The notes below the pieces were generated by a model. It had not been told where the DNA came from, did no database searches, and saw only the letters and a list, made by a program, of their open reading frames with translations. From Emiliania huxleyi CCMP1516 (lineage: Eukaryota > Haptophyta > Isochrysidales > Noelaerhabdaceae): 64,000 nucleotides of DNA. Where the stretch lies: positions 985,060-1,049,059 of the forward strand of contig NW_005199770.1 of NCBI RefSeq assembly GCF_000372725.1, read 5' to 3'. The number at the start of each line of letters is the position of its first letter. Position 1 is the first letter of the stretch. The translations under genes and the position numbers were made by a program. This document shows, piece by piece, positions 38,402 through 49,242 of the stretch.

Positions 38402-41400
38402 ATGTCCACCTCCCAAAACGACTTCCGCAACGAGCTCCTCGCGTGCACCTCGCACACGCAGGTCCTCGCGCACATCGAGGAGCACGCGCATCAGTATGAA
38501 TGCGGCGCAGGCTCGGTCGCGCTCCACGTGCTTGCAGCCACGGCGCGGCCGCTCGGTGCCGAGGCTCGGCAGATTGGCGCGACCCACGCGGTCGGGCGGC
38601 TCGTGATGCAGCTCGGCGGCCAGCTCGCCGGCGGGACCGAGCTCGACGCGAACGGGCTCGTCGCCTTGCTCTGGGCGCTCGCGACGCTCGCACCGCTCGA
38701 GTCGGCGCTGCTCTCGGGTCTGGTCGGCCGGATCCTGCTGCTGACCTCGCGCGCGGCGTGCTCTCCCGCGCAGCTCCACATCTCGACGCAGGCCATCGCC
38801 GCGCTCGGCCTCCTCGCGAGCGGCCCGACGGCCCGCAAGCTCGCCACCGCGCTGCTCCCGCGGATCGGCTCATTCAACGCGGCGCAGCTGGGCGACTTGC
38901 TGCGCGCCTTTGCGATCCCGCCGACGGGCGGCGGCGGCGACGAGGCGGACGCGGTCGCGCACCGCGCCGAGGGCGCCATCGAGGCCTTTTTCCGCGAGGC
39001 GCTGCGCTCGACCTCTCCGCCACACTTCTCAACCCTTTGGAGTCCGAAATGCCCCTTGGGTTGCCTGCAGGCGCTCGCTCCGCTCACCCTCTCCGCCACC
39101 TTCCTCGACCCGCCTCCCGCCTCGGCGACCCACCTCGAGCGGGCGCGGCTCGCGGCGCGGCGGCTGCACGGCGCCCCGACCGCCCTCGTCGCCCTGGCGG
39201 CCGCCAACCTCGACCCTCCCGCGGAGCCCGCCGCCATCGACGGGCTCCTCGGCTCGCTGGAGCGCGCGCGCTTCTCGGCGGAGCGGCTCGGGCTGCAGAC
39301 GCTCTCCGAGCTCGCGTGGGCGCTGCGCAAGCTCGGCCGCGGGCAGACTCGCCGCCGAGGCGGGGCACGTCCGCGACACGCCCGGTACACGTCCGGTACG
39401 TGTGGCGGTGTAGGCAGAGCCAGCTCGCAGCCAAGGTGGAGGCGGTGCTGCGCCAGCGCGCCGCGCAGGCTGACCCGACCACGCTCGACGCCCTCATCGA
39501 GCAGCTCGTCACGCTTGGAGAGAGGCTCCTCCCCGCCCTCGCCAACACGAAGGCTCGGAACCTATAGTGCACCTTCTCCGCACCTTCTCCGCACCTCGCC
39601 GTAGGCTCGTCCCCGCGCTCGCCGTCTTGCGCGAGCAGCAGGCGCACGTCGGCGAGACGCTGCGCGCGCAAATCTCGTCGGCGGCGGACGAGCGCTCGCT
39701 CCTCTCCCTCATGGCGGAGCGGCCCCTCCCCGCCAGCCTGCTCTGCGACGCCCTCGTCCGGCTCGCCGCCCTCGTGCAGGACCGGCCCGGCCCCGCACAC
39801 TCCGGCCCCGCACCTTCTCGGGTCAGCCACTGTGGCCGACCTCGGCCGATCTCGCCCGCAGGACTGCCCCGACCCGGACGCGTGGGCGGCCTCGCTCACG
39901 GCCGGACCCGACTTTGCGGCGGGCGCGAGTCGGGCCTCACGACACTTTGCGGCGCCTCGCGCGAGCCTTTTGTCGGGCCTCTAGGCGGTCGCGGTCAAGC
40001 TCTACGACGCGATCGAGTTGCTCGAGGCTGCGCAGCTGCGCGACTCGCTCTGCGCGCTCGCCGCGCTGCGCGTGCGCGACCCGCGCACGCTCATCGCGTG
40101 CGTCTCCTAGATGTGTCCTAGACACCTCACGCGCCTCGGCTCGTACATGGAGGCGTCGCCTCGATGCTGCCTGGAGCCTTCTCGGAGCCGGCTCGGAGCC
40201 TTCCCTGCAGGTACATGGAGCGCGTCGTCTCGATGCTGCACGTGCTCACCGCCTCGGACACCGCGCGCTGCCTCTGGGCCTTCTGCTCGCTCGGGCTCGC
40301 GCAGGCACCCGCGTACCACAAGATGATGCGCGCCGTCGACAAGAAGATGGACTCGCTGCAGCCCGACCTGCTCTGCCAGCTGCTGCGCGCCATCGTGCCG
40401 CTCGGCCGCGCCGCCGCCTGCTCGCGCCTTCTGCCGCGCCTCGCGCTGCAGCTCGCCGCCAAGGCGCTCGAGATAGCGCAGCGCAGCACAGCCTCTTCCG
40501 TGACGTGTCCCGGACATATCCCGGACATATCCGTGCGCATGTCCCGCAGGCGCGCGAGACGGCGCAGCAGGGCCGGCCGGCGCCGCCGCTCGCGGCGCTG
40601 CTCCTCACGTGCCGCGAGCTGTGCAGCCGGGCACCGCTTGCCGCGCCGAGTGCTCTCCCTGCTCTCAAGAGGCGCCTCTCCACCCCTCTGCCCTCGAGCA
40701 GGCGCCGCTGTCCGACGCGCTGCTCTCGCAGGTGCGCGACGCGGTGTACGCCGAGCTGACGGGCGACGGAGGCGACCACCACCCCGGCTTGCTCTCGCTC
40801 GCCAGACGACTGGGACTCTCCCCGAACCTTCTCGGAACTCCATCCCACCAGGCGACCCCGAATCAATGTCGCTCGCCGGTTCGCTGGCGCCGCCGCAGAT
40901 CGCGCACGCGCTCTGGGTGTTTGTGCGCCACTTGCCGCTACTCTCGGCGTGCCACGCGCGCGCGCCGCTGCTCGCCGCCGTCAGGCCGCTGGTGGAGCGC
41001 CTCTTCCACTTGCTCTCTGAGGTGAGCCGAGATGGCGCGAGATGCCCGAGGCTACCCGAGATGATACGCCTCCCGCCCCCCCCACGCCCCCCCAGGTCGG
41101 ATCGCTGCCAGCCGAGCAGCTCTGCGACCTGCTCGAGGCGCTCTGTCGGCTCGGGCCGCCGTACTCGCAGGCTCCCCTCGCCCACCGGCTCGCTGTGCAG
41201 GTCGAGACGCGGCTAGAGACCTCGGCCAGACCTCGGCCAGACCTCGGCCAGACCTCGGCCGGACCTCGGCCGGACCTCGGCCAGATACCCGTCCACCTCG
41301 GCGGATCGGCCCTCACCTCGGCTCGCGGTCGCAGATCGAGATGCGGCTTAACTCGAACCAGCTCCGCCCCGTGCACATGCTTCCCGCGGCGTGGGCGCTG

Positions 41401-43473
41401 TACGAGCTCGCCGCCGCGCCGGGTGGGGGGCCGCAGGGCGCGCGCGCCGCTCGCCGAGCCGCCGCCGTCGCAGAGCCGTCTCAGCGCCCTCCCGGAACCC
41501 TCTCGGTCCCGTCCCGTAGGCGCGCACCCTCTCGCCGAGCAGCTGCGCACGGCGGCGGCGCGGTTGTTGCCCGCCGAGGGCGCCGCTGGGCTGAGCGCGA
41601 CGCTGCGCGCCATGTCGCTGCTGCCCGTCGGGCGGCTGCCGCTGCTGGACGCGGTCGGCGAAGGCGTCGCGGCTCTGCCGGCGATGGAGCCCAAGCTGCT
41701 CGCCGACATGCTCGATGCGCTCGCGCGGCTGCGGTACGACTCCACCCCCGTCCTCGCCGCCGCCGAGCGGCTCGTCGGCGTCGCCCTCGACCACGCGGTG
41801 CCGCCACGCGGGGCGCTGCAAGACGCCCCCCCTCCCCGCGCCCTGTCCACGACGCGTCCACCGACGGCCCCGCAGGCGGTGCACGAGGCGCAGGCCGCCA
41901 CCGCCCTCGAGGCGCTCGCCACGCTCTCGCCGTCGGCGCACTACGCCTCGCCGCTCGTGGTGGGGCTGCTGCCGCGCCTGCTCGGCCGCGCCGGCGCCGC
42001 GGCCGTCTTGCTGCCGCACTCTGCCGCCGCCCTGCTACACGGGCTCGCGGCGGTGCGGGCGGTGCCTCCGCCCGAGGCGCGCGGCGCAGCGCGGCGCGCG
42101 AGACACGTATTCGCTGGCACGCCGCCTGACGCGTCCCCGACACGTGTCCACAGGCGTGCGACGGAGTGACGCCCGAGGGGCTCGTCCAAAAGATGCTCGG
42201 GTCGGGCTTGCCGGTGGAGCTGGGCGAGGCTGCGAGCGTGCTGCGCTCGTGCGCGCAGCTCGGCCAGCCCGCCGCCGCGACGGCGCTCCTCGACGCGTGC
42301 ACCGTCGAGCACGCCGAGGCGGTCGCGCCGGACCCGCAGACGTCGCTTGACAAGTCTTTGACGCGTCCGTGACACGTCTCCAGGCGGTCGCGTTCGCCGA
42401 CCCGCAGACGATCGCCGTGCTCCTGTGGTCGTTGCTCGCCTTGCGGCAGCACTCGCACGCGCTGCTGCTCAAGGCGCTCGACGCGGCGCGCGTGACCGCC
42501 TTCCGGCTGCCGGCGCAGCTCTGCCTCGTCGCCGAGGTCGGTGCTGAAGCTGCCGCTCGAGCCGCCGGCGGAGCCGTTTCTGAGCCCTCTCGGAGCCCTC
42601 TCCTGCAGGCGGCGCTGATGCTCCAGCTCGAGCTGCCGGACGCGCCGCCGCTGCCCGCCGAGATGGTGCGCACGGCGGGCCAGCTGTGGGCAAAGTCGCA
42701 CTTCCTCGCCGCCGAGGCGGCGCACGGCACCGCGCAGGCACCGGGAGCGACGCTGCGTGAGGTGTCGGGCGCGCGCACCGCCGGGCTCGAAAGCGCCGCA
42801 TTGCGCCGCCGCGCCGCCGCAGCCGGCCTCGGGTTGCCTTACGCGTAGGCGCGCTGGACGCACTCGGCTTGCGGCACGGGGTGCAGGTGCACGCCGCGAT
42901 GTACGTGCTCGATTTGGTCCTTCCGCCCGAGGTGACGGGCGGGGCGCCGGTCGCGATCCTGCTGCACACGGACGCGGACATGCTGCAGGGCGCCGCCAAG
43001 CCGTCCTCGGACCTGGTCGGCGGGATGCAGGTCAAGATCCGGCTAGTGCAGAGCCAGGGGTGGGTCGTGATCTCGGTGCTCGAGCACGAGTGGGCGGCCC
43101 TGGACCTGTCCTGGACATGTCCACGACACTTCCCTGACATGTCCCATAGGTGCTCGAGCACGAGTGGGCGGCCCTCTCGAGCGACGCCGCAAAGGTGCAC
43201 GGGATCCGCGAGCAGCTGCTGCCTCACGTCGGGCGAGCCGGCCGGGGCGGGGCGGGGCGGGGGCGGCGAGAGGCGGCCGACTCAAACGAGACGATGGGCC
43301 ATTGTAGGCGCGACAAGGCGGCGGGCGGCGGCCAGGCGGGCGGGATGCCGGCGGGCGGCGGGCCGGCGGGCGGCGGGCCGGGAGCAGGAGGGGGCGGCGA
43401 CGCGATGCAGCAGGCGATGTTCGCTCGGATGCAGGCGGAGATGATCGCGGCTGCCGCGAGGCCGTACCGCTGA
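38402..43473 (+). CDS. RAP-domain protein with helical repeats (about 20 exons)
   Basis: Start ATG 38402 (MSTSQNDFRNELL). Introns deduced: 38999..39070, 39343..39413, 39525..39604, 39774..39861, 39919..39984, 40143..40210, 40464..40549, 40631..40701, 40772..40851, 41022..41095, 41201..41334, 41438..41519, 41795..41875, 42050..42153, 42319..42383, 42537..42608, 42769..42848, 43076..43149. The body is a series of Leu/Ala helical repeats (VALLWALATLAPLE; LSELAWALRKLG; ARCLWAFCSLGLAQAPAY; LLCQLLRAIVPLG), the style of RAP/FASTK and OPR/HPR organellar RNA-binding proteins. The C-terminus (MYVLDLVLPPEV ... MQVKIRLVQSQGWVVISVLE, HEWAALSSD) is a RAP domain, followed by a Gly-rich tail. Likely role: organelle RNA maturation or translation. 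Most introns are GC-AG and begin with a copy of the next exon. An in-frame TAG at 40108..40110 implies one more intron or an error that I could not resolve. Confidence 0.75.
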
Positions 43474-43933
43474 CGCGCTACTTTCTCACGTCTCGATGGT
43501 TGCGGCGCGTTTGCCGCTGGCCGCCGCTGCTGCTTCGGGCTCACGGCGGAATTCTCGTACGGTTGTACAAAACGCGCACATAAACGGCCAGCCGCGCACA
43601 ATAAACACATAGCAAGTCACATAGCTTGGGCCCGCGCGCGGGAAGGCAAGTGGCCAACGACGGTGCTGAAGAGTGGAGGTGAGAGTGCCATGACCCATGT
43701 GCGCCGATATGTGGGGACGAACTACGAAGGTTCGAAGCGCGGCAGGGGGCGAACTGGGAGGTGGGAAGGGAGGTATAACGATAATGAGAACGACGTGTTG
43801 GAGCACTTGGAGATTTGAAATTAATCACTTTGTCAGCGAGACTCGAAAAAGAAAGAAAGTTCGGGTCCGAGCGTACGCTCTTAGTACTGACGCCAGGGCG
43901 AAGTGCTACGCGCTGCTTCGCCGTTTGTTCGGC
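43474..43933. other. Intergenic
   Basis: Downstream of the RAP gene and upstream of the UVR/NTF2-like gene; no gene recognised. An open frame continues upstream of 43934 without an obvious protein signature. Confidence 0.35.
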
Positions 43934-44599
43934 ATGCTTGCGTTGCTGGCTGGGGCAGCGCCAGCGCTGGCGCTCCCGACGCGAGTGTGGCCGCGAGCCT
44001 TTGCGACGATGAGCGAAATGAGTGGAAAGTTTGACGAGCTTGAGGCGACGAAGAGGCAGCTGGCCGAGGCTGTCGAGAACGAGCGCTACCGAGAGGCAGC
44101 AGAGCTCCGTGACGCCTTGGATTCCCTCGCTTCGGACGAGGAGGTGGCAATCCTGGCGGCGAACGATGAGTTCTACACCGCCTTCAGCGGCAAGAGCGTC
44201 AAGGCGATGGAGGCAGTCTGGGCTGGCTGCGACGAGGACAGCTGCCCTGTCATGGAGGAAGTCTTTTGTTCCCATCCGGGCTACGCATTCGTCACAGGCC
44301 GCCAAAACGTGCTTGAGTCGTTCGGCGACATCTTTCAAACGACGCCACCGATGCGGGTTCGCTGCCTCGTCGACAGCGTGCGGCTGCTGCGAGGCGGTCT
44401 CTCCGCAGTAGTTACGTGTAGGGAGATTGTCGGCGGCGCCGACGAGAAGCCGACCGCCGGCGGCGGCGCCGCCGGGCCAGAGCTCGTAGCGATCAACATC
44501 TTTGAGAAGGGCGAGGATGGCGCATGGAAATTGGTCATGCGCCAGGCGGGCCCTTGCCGTGCGCAGGCGCGGCCGTGTGCCGACAACATATCTGTGTAG
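43934..44599 (+). CDS. UVR-motif and NTF2/SnoaL-like protein, probably exported to an organelle
   Basis: ATG 43934 chosen because MLALLAGAAPALALPTRVWP looks like a signal or plastid-targeting peptide; the frame is open further upstream. Residues ~40-65 read TKRQLAEAVENERYREAAEL then RDALDSL, a UVR-type helical hairpin found in UvrB/C, Clp adaptors and plastid proteins. The rest, AANDEFYTAFSGKSVKAMEA, VWAGCDEDSCPVM, HPGYAFVTGRQNVLESFGDI, and ELVAINIFEKGEDGAWKLVM, fits the NTF2/SnoaL-like cone fold (ketosteroid-isomerase superfamily; DUF4440 style). Similar UVR plus NTF2-like proteins occur in photosynthetic organisms. Function unknown; a plastid location is inferred. Confidence 0.75.
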   Translation: MLALLAGAAPALALPTRVWPRAFATMSEMSGKFDELEATKRQLAEAVENERYREAAELRDALDSLASDEEVAILAANDEFYTAFSGKSVKAMEAVWAGCDEDSCPVMEEVFCSHPGYAFVTGRQNVLESFGDIFQTTPPMRVRCLVDSVRLLRGGLSAVVTCREIVGGADEKPTAGGGAAGPELVAINIFEKGEDGAWKLVMRQAGPCRAQARPCADNISV

Positions 44600-44889
44600 T
44601 GTCGCTGTCGTCCGGTTTTTCATGTAAGGTAAGAAGGTAAGTTTCTCCACACACACACAAAGTGGTGGGGCAAGGGGGGGCGACCCTCGCATCTCCACAC
44701 CCGGACACGGGCAGGAGCCCCACGCGCCACGGGCACGGCATTCTCCGCGAAAGAGGAAAGTGCACAAAAAAGCACTGGGCCCGGTGCACGTGGGTGAGCA
44801 CAGAGCAGCCTGCCCCTCCCTCCCGACAAATCAACTCCCGCACACACACAATCGCACTCTGGCCATCGAATGACTCCGAATGACTCACT
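44600..44889. other. Intergenic
   Basis: 3' flank of the UVR/NTF2-like gene; short CA-rich patches; nothing recognised. Confidence 0.3.
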
Positions 44890-45432
44890 CTGGGGGGGCG
44901 CGGGGGCCCTAGAGGGTATCCATGCGGGGGGGAGATGGGGTCCGATGGCCCGCCGCAGGCACCGATTTTTTGCATTTTTTTCTTTTGTGCGCGATTTTTC
45001 ACTTGTTTTCATGGGAATTCGGCGTACTTGCGGCCATGCTATCACGCCTTGCGACAGCCTGTCGGCGCTGCTGACCGTGCCATGCTGCACAATTGATCAC
45101 CTGCATAGCTCGCGGCCTTAGTATCAAGCATTCAGTGACGACCTGATCGTACGGTCAGTAGGAAGGTGTCCTTCCAATGTGTGCACGCTTCTGACGCAAT
45201 GCGCGTCACAAACTGCCTCAGATTGGCTGCTGGCACTCTCGAGGCTATGCCTACACGTTCGCGCGCATGGGCAGTCAAGAGGGACCACGCACCTTCTCAG
45301 GACAGCGCCGGTGCCTCTCTCTTGGACCGGAAAACTTGGTGGTCTCGTGTCACCAACGTGGGACCAGTGCGGCGGATCGCGCCATCGACAGCTCTGAACT
45401 GCGCATCACCACTGACCGGGAAGGCCGCCAAG
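44890..45432 (-). repeat. Dispersed repeat copy B (inverted partner at 6541..7115)
   Basis: Reverse-complement match to copy A, with indels in the A-rich middle (44955..45010) and at 45140..45180. See copy A for the shared blocks. Confidence 0.7.
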
Positions 45433-46793
45433 TGGGCCAGCACAGGTCGCACATTGTGGCAGCAGTCAGCAGTGCATGTCTGATAGCTAGAGCAGCAGCG
45501 TCAGGGTCTCGCAGGGTCGGATCGTGTCAAGCCTCTCGCCCGGCCGGCCGCGTGCAGACGTCGGCCTGTCTGCTGTCTGGAGTGATCTGTCGGCGGTCAG
45601 TACGACCGAACAGGTCGGAGTTTGCTGATGATTGGAGGGTCTATCTGTATGTACTCCTCGAGATCTCTCCGAATCTGCCCTCTAATCAACCATAATCATT
45701 CGGGAAGTCGGTGCTCTGACGAGCGACTCTGAGCGCCGGAGCCCCGTTTCCGCACTGCTGCGCGGCGCACGGTGCCTCCGGGGGCCCCCGCGCCCCCCCA
45801 GAGATGACTCACTGTGTGTGCTAAGACAGAATCTCCGCGCAGACCACAGCCAAAACGGGGCCGTGTGCCGCGTTGTTGCCGTGTTGGTGCGCGGTAAACG
45901 CGCCCAAACACTCTACCGTCTCTAGCTTAAAGAAGGAGACTTTATCGAACCGCGGGCCGCGCTCCGCGCGCACACACACCACGAACGCTCCGCCAAAACA
46001 CTTCGCGGACCTGAGAGAGACAGAGAGGGAGAGACAGAGAGACAGAGAGATAGAGAGACAGAGGGAGAGGGAGAGGGAGAGCCCGAGAGTGTGGGTGCTG
46101 GGTCTCAGCAACTGAGGCCGATGCCAACATGCCAATGCTAAAGAGAAAGGAACAGCAGGCCTTGACCGAGGGCCGCATCTCAGCGGGGATGTGAGTAAAC
46201 TGGCAGAGGTTGTATGGCGTGAAGCGCAGGCGTGTTTTCTGGCGGCCTAAATCCATAAAGAAGTTTGTTCGCCCCCCCCCCCCCCCCCGCGCGCGCGCGC
46301 GTGTGTGTGTTGTGAATAACAAGCTATCATGGCAGGGATTTTCTTCTCCATTAAAAGTGTGAACAAGTCGATAAAGTTGGCGTGCTAGCCTTGCGACGGA
46401 ACGAGCGGCCTCGCTTCTGGTGGGCAACGGATCCAACCGCGGATAGCGCGCAAAATGCAGCGCCCTCTCCTTCCCAGTAAGGAGCAAGAGTTCTTGCATG
46501 CCAAGCCACGACGAGCAAAGACTCTCGTCGAACGGCGGCGGGAGAGCATGGACGGCTACCGGCATCTACAACCTGCGTCAGTCACCTTTTGCATCCTTCT
46601 CCTGGTGGCATTCACTGACAACCTTGCACCCGGCGGCACGTGGCTCGTGGGCGCACGCGCGGGCCTCCTCTACTGGTACTCCGGTTGCGCTCCCCTAGAT
46701 CTCCTAAAAAGAATGAAACAGACGACCCAAGGGTGGGATGAGGACGGCACGCCGCCTCTCGGTTCGTTTTCTTTTTTCACGCGGCAGTCCCAT
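45433..46793. other. Intergenic, repeat pieces upstream of ALG8
   Basis: No gene recognised. Contains an AGAG-rich tract (46015..46085), a C/CG/GT tract (46270..46312), and from 46610 pieces shared with 26200..26260 (TTGCACCCGGCGGCACG) and with the CAGACGACCCAAGGGTGGGA family (46706..46775). The frame that is open here upstream of ALG8 is therefore probably repeat, not coding. Confidence 0.5.
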
Positions 46794-49033
46794 ATGTCCA
46801 TGTGCATGACGCATCCGCTCGTCGCGCTCGTCGCGCTGTACGCTGGCGCGTTGGGCCTCAAGCTTCTGCTGCTGCCGGCGTACCGCTCGACGGACTTTGA
46901 GGTGCACCGCCACTGGATGGCTCTCACGGCGAAGCTGCCCTTTGACAACTGGTACCTAGACGAGACCTCCGAATGGACCCTCGACTACCCGCCGCTCTTC
47001 GCGTGGTTCGAGCGGCTACTGGCCTGCGGCGGCGAGCGCGTCGAGCCGCAAATGCTGACCCTCTCCGCCGTACCTTACGTCTCGGCCGCGACCGTCGCAT
47101 ACCAGCGCTGCTCGGTGATCGCCTTTGATCTGCTGTTGCTCGGCGGAGCCGCCTCCCTCGCCGTCTCCCTCGCGCCCGCCGCCACCCAGCGCGTCAAGCC
47201 GCGGGCCGCTGCCTCGCACTGGCGCTGGCTCGTCCCGACGGCGCTCTCCTTTTGCGACGCCGGCGCGCTCCTCGTCGACCACGTCCACTTTCAGTACAAT
47301 GGCCCGATGATCGGACTCTTGCTGCTCTCGTGTGCGGCGTTGGTGCGAGGGCGGCAGCTGGCCGCTGCCGCCCTCTTCGCCGTCCTGCTCAATCTGAAGC
47401 ACCTCTTCCTCTTCGCCGCCCCCTTCTTCTTCTCGCACCTCCTTGCCGCGCACGTCCTGCGCCGGCCTGCTCCGCGAATCGCCGCCGCCGCCGCCGAGTC
47501 TGCTAGCGCCACCAACTGCGCTGGCGGAGGGCGTGGCGCCGTCGCACGGTTTGCGGCGCTGGCAGCTCTGGTGCTCGCGGTGTTCGGAGTCTCCTTTGGT
47601 CCATTCGCCGCCGCTGGGCAGCTCGGCGCCGTCTTGCGCCGTCTCTTCCCATTTGGGCGCAGCCTCTAGACCTCGGGTGATCTCGGGTGATCTCGGGTGA
47701 TCTCGGCTGGTGTGAAGATCTCGGCGAGATCTCGGCAGAGTGTGAAGATCTCGGCTGGTCCGCCGGCTTAGCCTAGATCTCGGCTGCAGATTTCCTCTGC
47801 CTATATCTCGGCTGCCTCTCGGCTGCCTCTCGCTCGCCTCCGTGCCCTGCCGAGCTCGAGGGGCCCCCACCTCAGCCTCCCACCTCAGCCTCCCACCTCA
47901 GCCTCCCACCTCAGCTTCCCACCTCAGCCTCCTCGGAGCCCTCCTTCTAGGCGCGGCCTCGTCCATGCCTACTGGGCGCCAAACCTTTGGGCCCTCTACG
48001 TCGCCTCCGACACCCTCCTTGCCGCCGCCGCGCGCCGCGCCGGCCTCGCCCTCGCCGCCGCCCCCGCCGCCGCCGCGGCGACGGGCGGCTTAGTCGGGAC
48101 GACACAGTTCGCGATGCTCCCGTCGGTGCAGCCCGCACACGCCGCGTTCCTCGTGCTGCTGCTGCAGGCGCCGAGACGCGATGCAGCCGCCTCCACCCCA
48201 CCTCCACACCGCCACGCCACGCCCCATATCCGCCAGCGCCGCCGCCTCGCCGCCGCACTCTCTGCGCTCCGTTGTGCTCCGCCATCGCCCCCNNNNNNNN
48301 NNNNNNNNNNNNNNNNNNNNNNNNNNNNNNNNNNNNNNNNNNNNNNNNNNNNNNNNNNNNNNNNNNNNNNNNNNNNNNNNNNNNNNNNNNNNACGCGTCC
48401 ACGACACGTCCCCGGCAGGCCCTCCTCCCGCCGCTCCTCCTCCTCGCCGCCGCTGCGCCCGACGACGCCGCCGGCGCCGCGCTGCACGCGAGGCTGCTGC
48501 TCCTCCTCTCGGCGAGCGCGCACTACGCGCAGCTGCCCCTGCTGCACCAGCCGGCAGAGTACCCGCTCTCGCGCGCGCTGCCGCTTCTCTACCACCTCGT
48601 CGCCTCGGATGCCCTGCGACGCAGGGTGGCGGCCGCCGGCGCGGAGCGGGGAGAGGAGGCGCCGCTGCTTCGGCTGCACGAATGGGCCTACCTCGCCGGC
48701 TTTGTGCCGCTCGAGCTGTTTGTCGCTGTCGTCCACCCACACCTTCTCTCGCCAAGGCGCCGGCGCCCCCCCACTCTCTCCCCGCCCCCCCTCCGTTCCC
48801 GCTGCCGCCCTCCCGAACCACTCCCACGCTTCTCCTCTTCCCGCCCTCCCAATGGCCCCGCCCCTCGCAGGCTCCCCTTCCTGCCGCTGCTCGCCACCTC
48901 CGTCTACTGCGCGGTCGGGGTCCACTACTGCACCGGCCTGGCCTACGCGTTTTGGGCGCAGCAGCGGCAGCGGCCGGACATCGTAGAGGAAGGGGGGCGG
49001 CGACGAGGCCAAGGAGCCGCGAAGCCTGATTAG
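46794..49033 (+). CDS. ALG8: ALG8, dolichyl-P-Glc alpha-1,3-glucosyltransferase (gap inside)
   Basis: ER membrane enzyme that adds the second glucose to the lipid-linked oligosaccharide for N-glycosylation. Exons 46794..47656, 47951..48167, a hidden exon in the N gap, 48419..48756 and 48871..49033. Diagnostic matches to ALG8: RSTDFEVHRHWMALTAKLPF, SEWTLDYPPLFAWFE, LLVDHVHFQYNGPMIGLLLL, LNLKHLFLFAAPFF, RLFPFGR-GLVHAYWAPNLW, SAHYAQLPLL and PFLPLLATSVYCAVGVHY. Multiple hydrophobic segments agree with a polytopic membrane protein. The conserved HVHEKA segment expected before ALLPPLLLLA is missing and should lie in the gap at 48293..48392. Visible introns are GC-AG; intron 1 (294 nt) is full of tandem repeats. 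ATG 46794, 46800 or 46806 could start the protein. Confidence 0.9.
48293..48392. other. Assembly gap (100 N)
   Basis: Exactly 100 unknown bases, a conventional gap size, so the true length is unknown. It interrupts ALG8 where one exon is expected. Confidence 0.99.
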
Positions 49034-49242
49034 CGCTCTCGCGACTCGACAGAGGTATTTTCAGGGTATTTTCCTTCAGTGGGTTTCCGGGCTGCTTCCT
49101 GGCGAGGTACTTCCAGCCTGCTGTGGGAACAGCTGACGCAGTCTCGCCGAGGCTCGCCCCAGCGGGTTGACTCGGCCAGACAAAAACCCCGAGAGGCGTG
49201 GGAGTCCCTCGCCAGGCTGCTTCCCGCTCAAAGCCAAAACGC

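Noticed and set aside
46455..46793. Upstream extension of the ALG8 frame
   Set aside because: This part matches dispersed repeats at 26200 and elsewhere and has no similarity to ALG8 N-termini.
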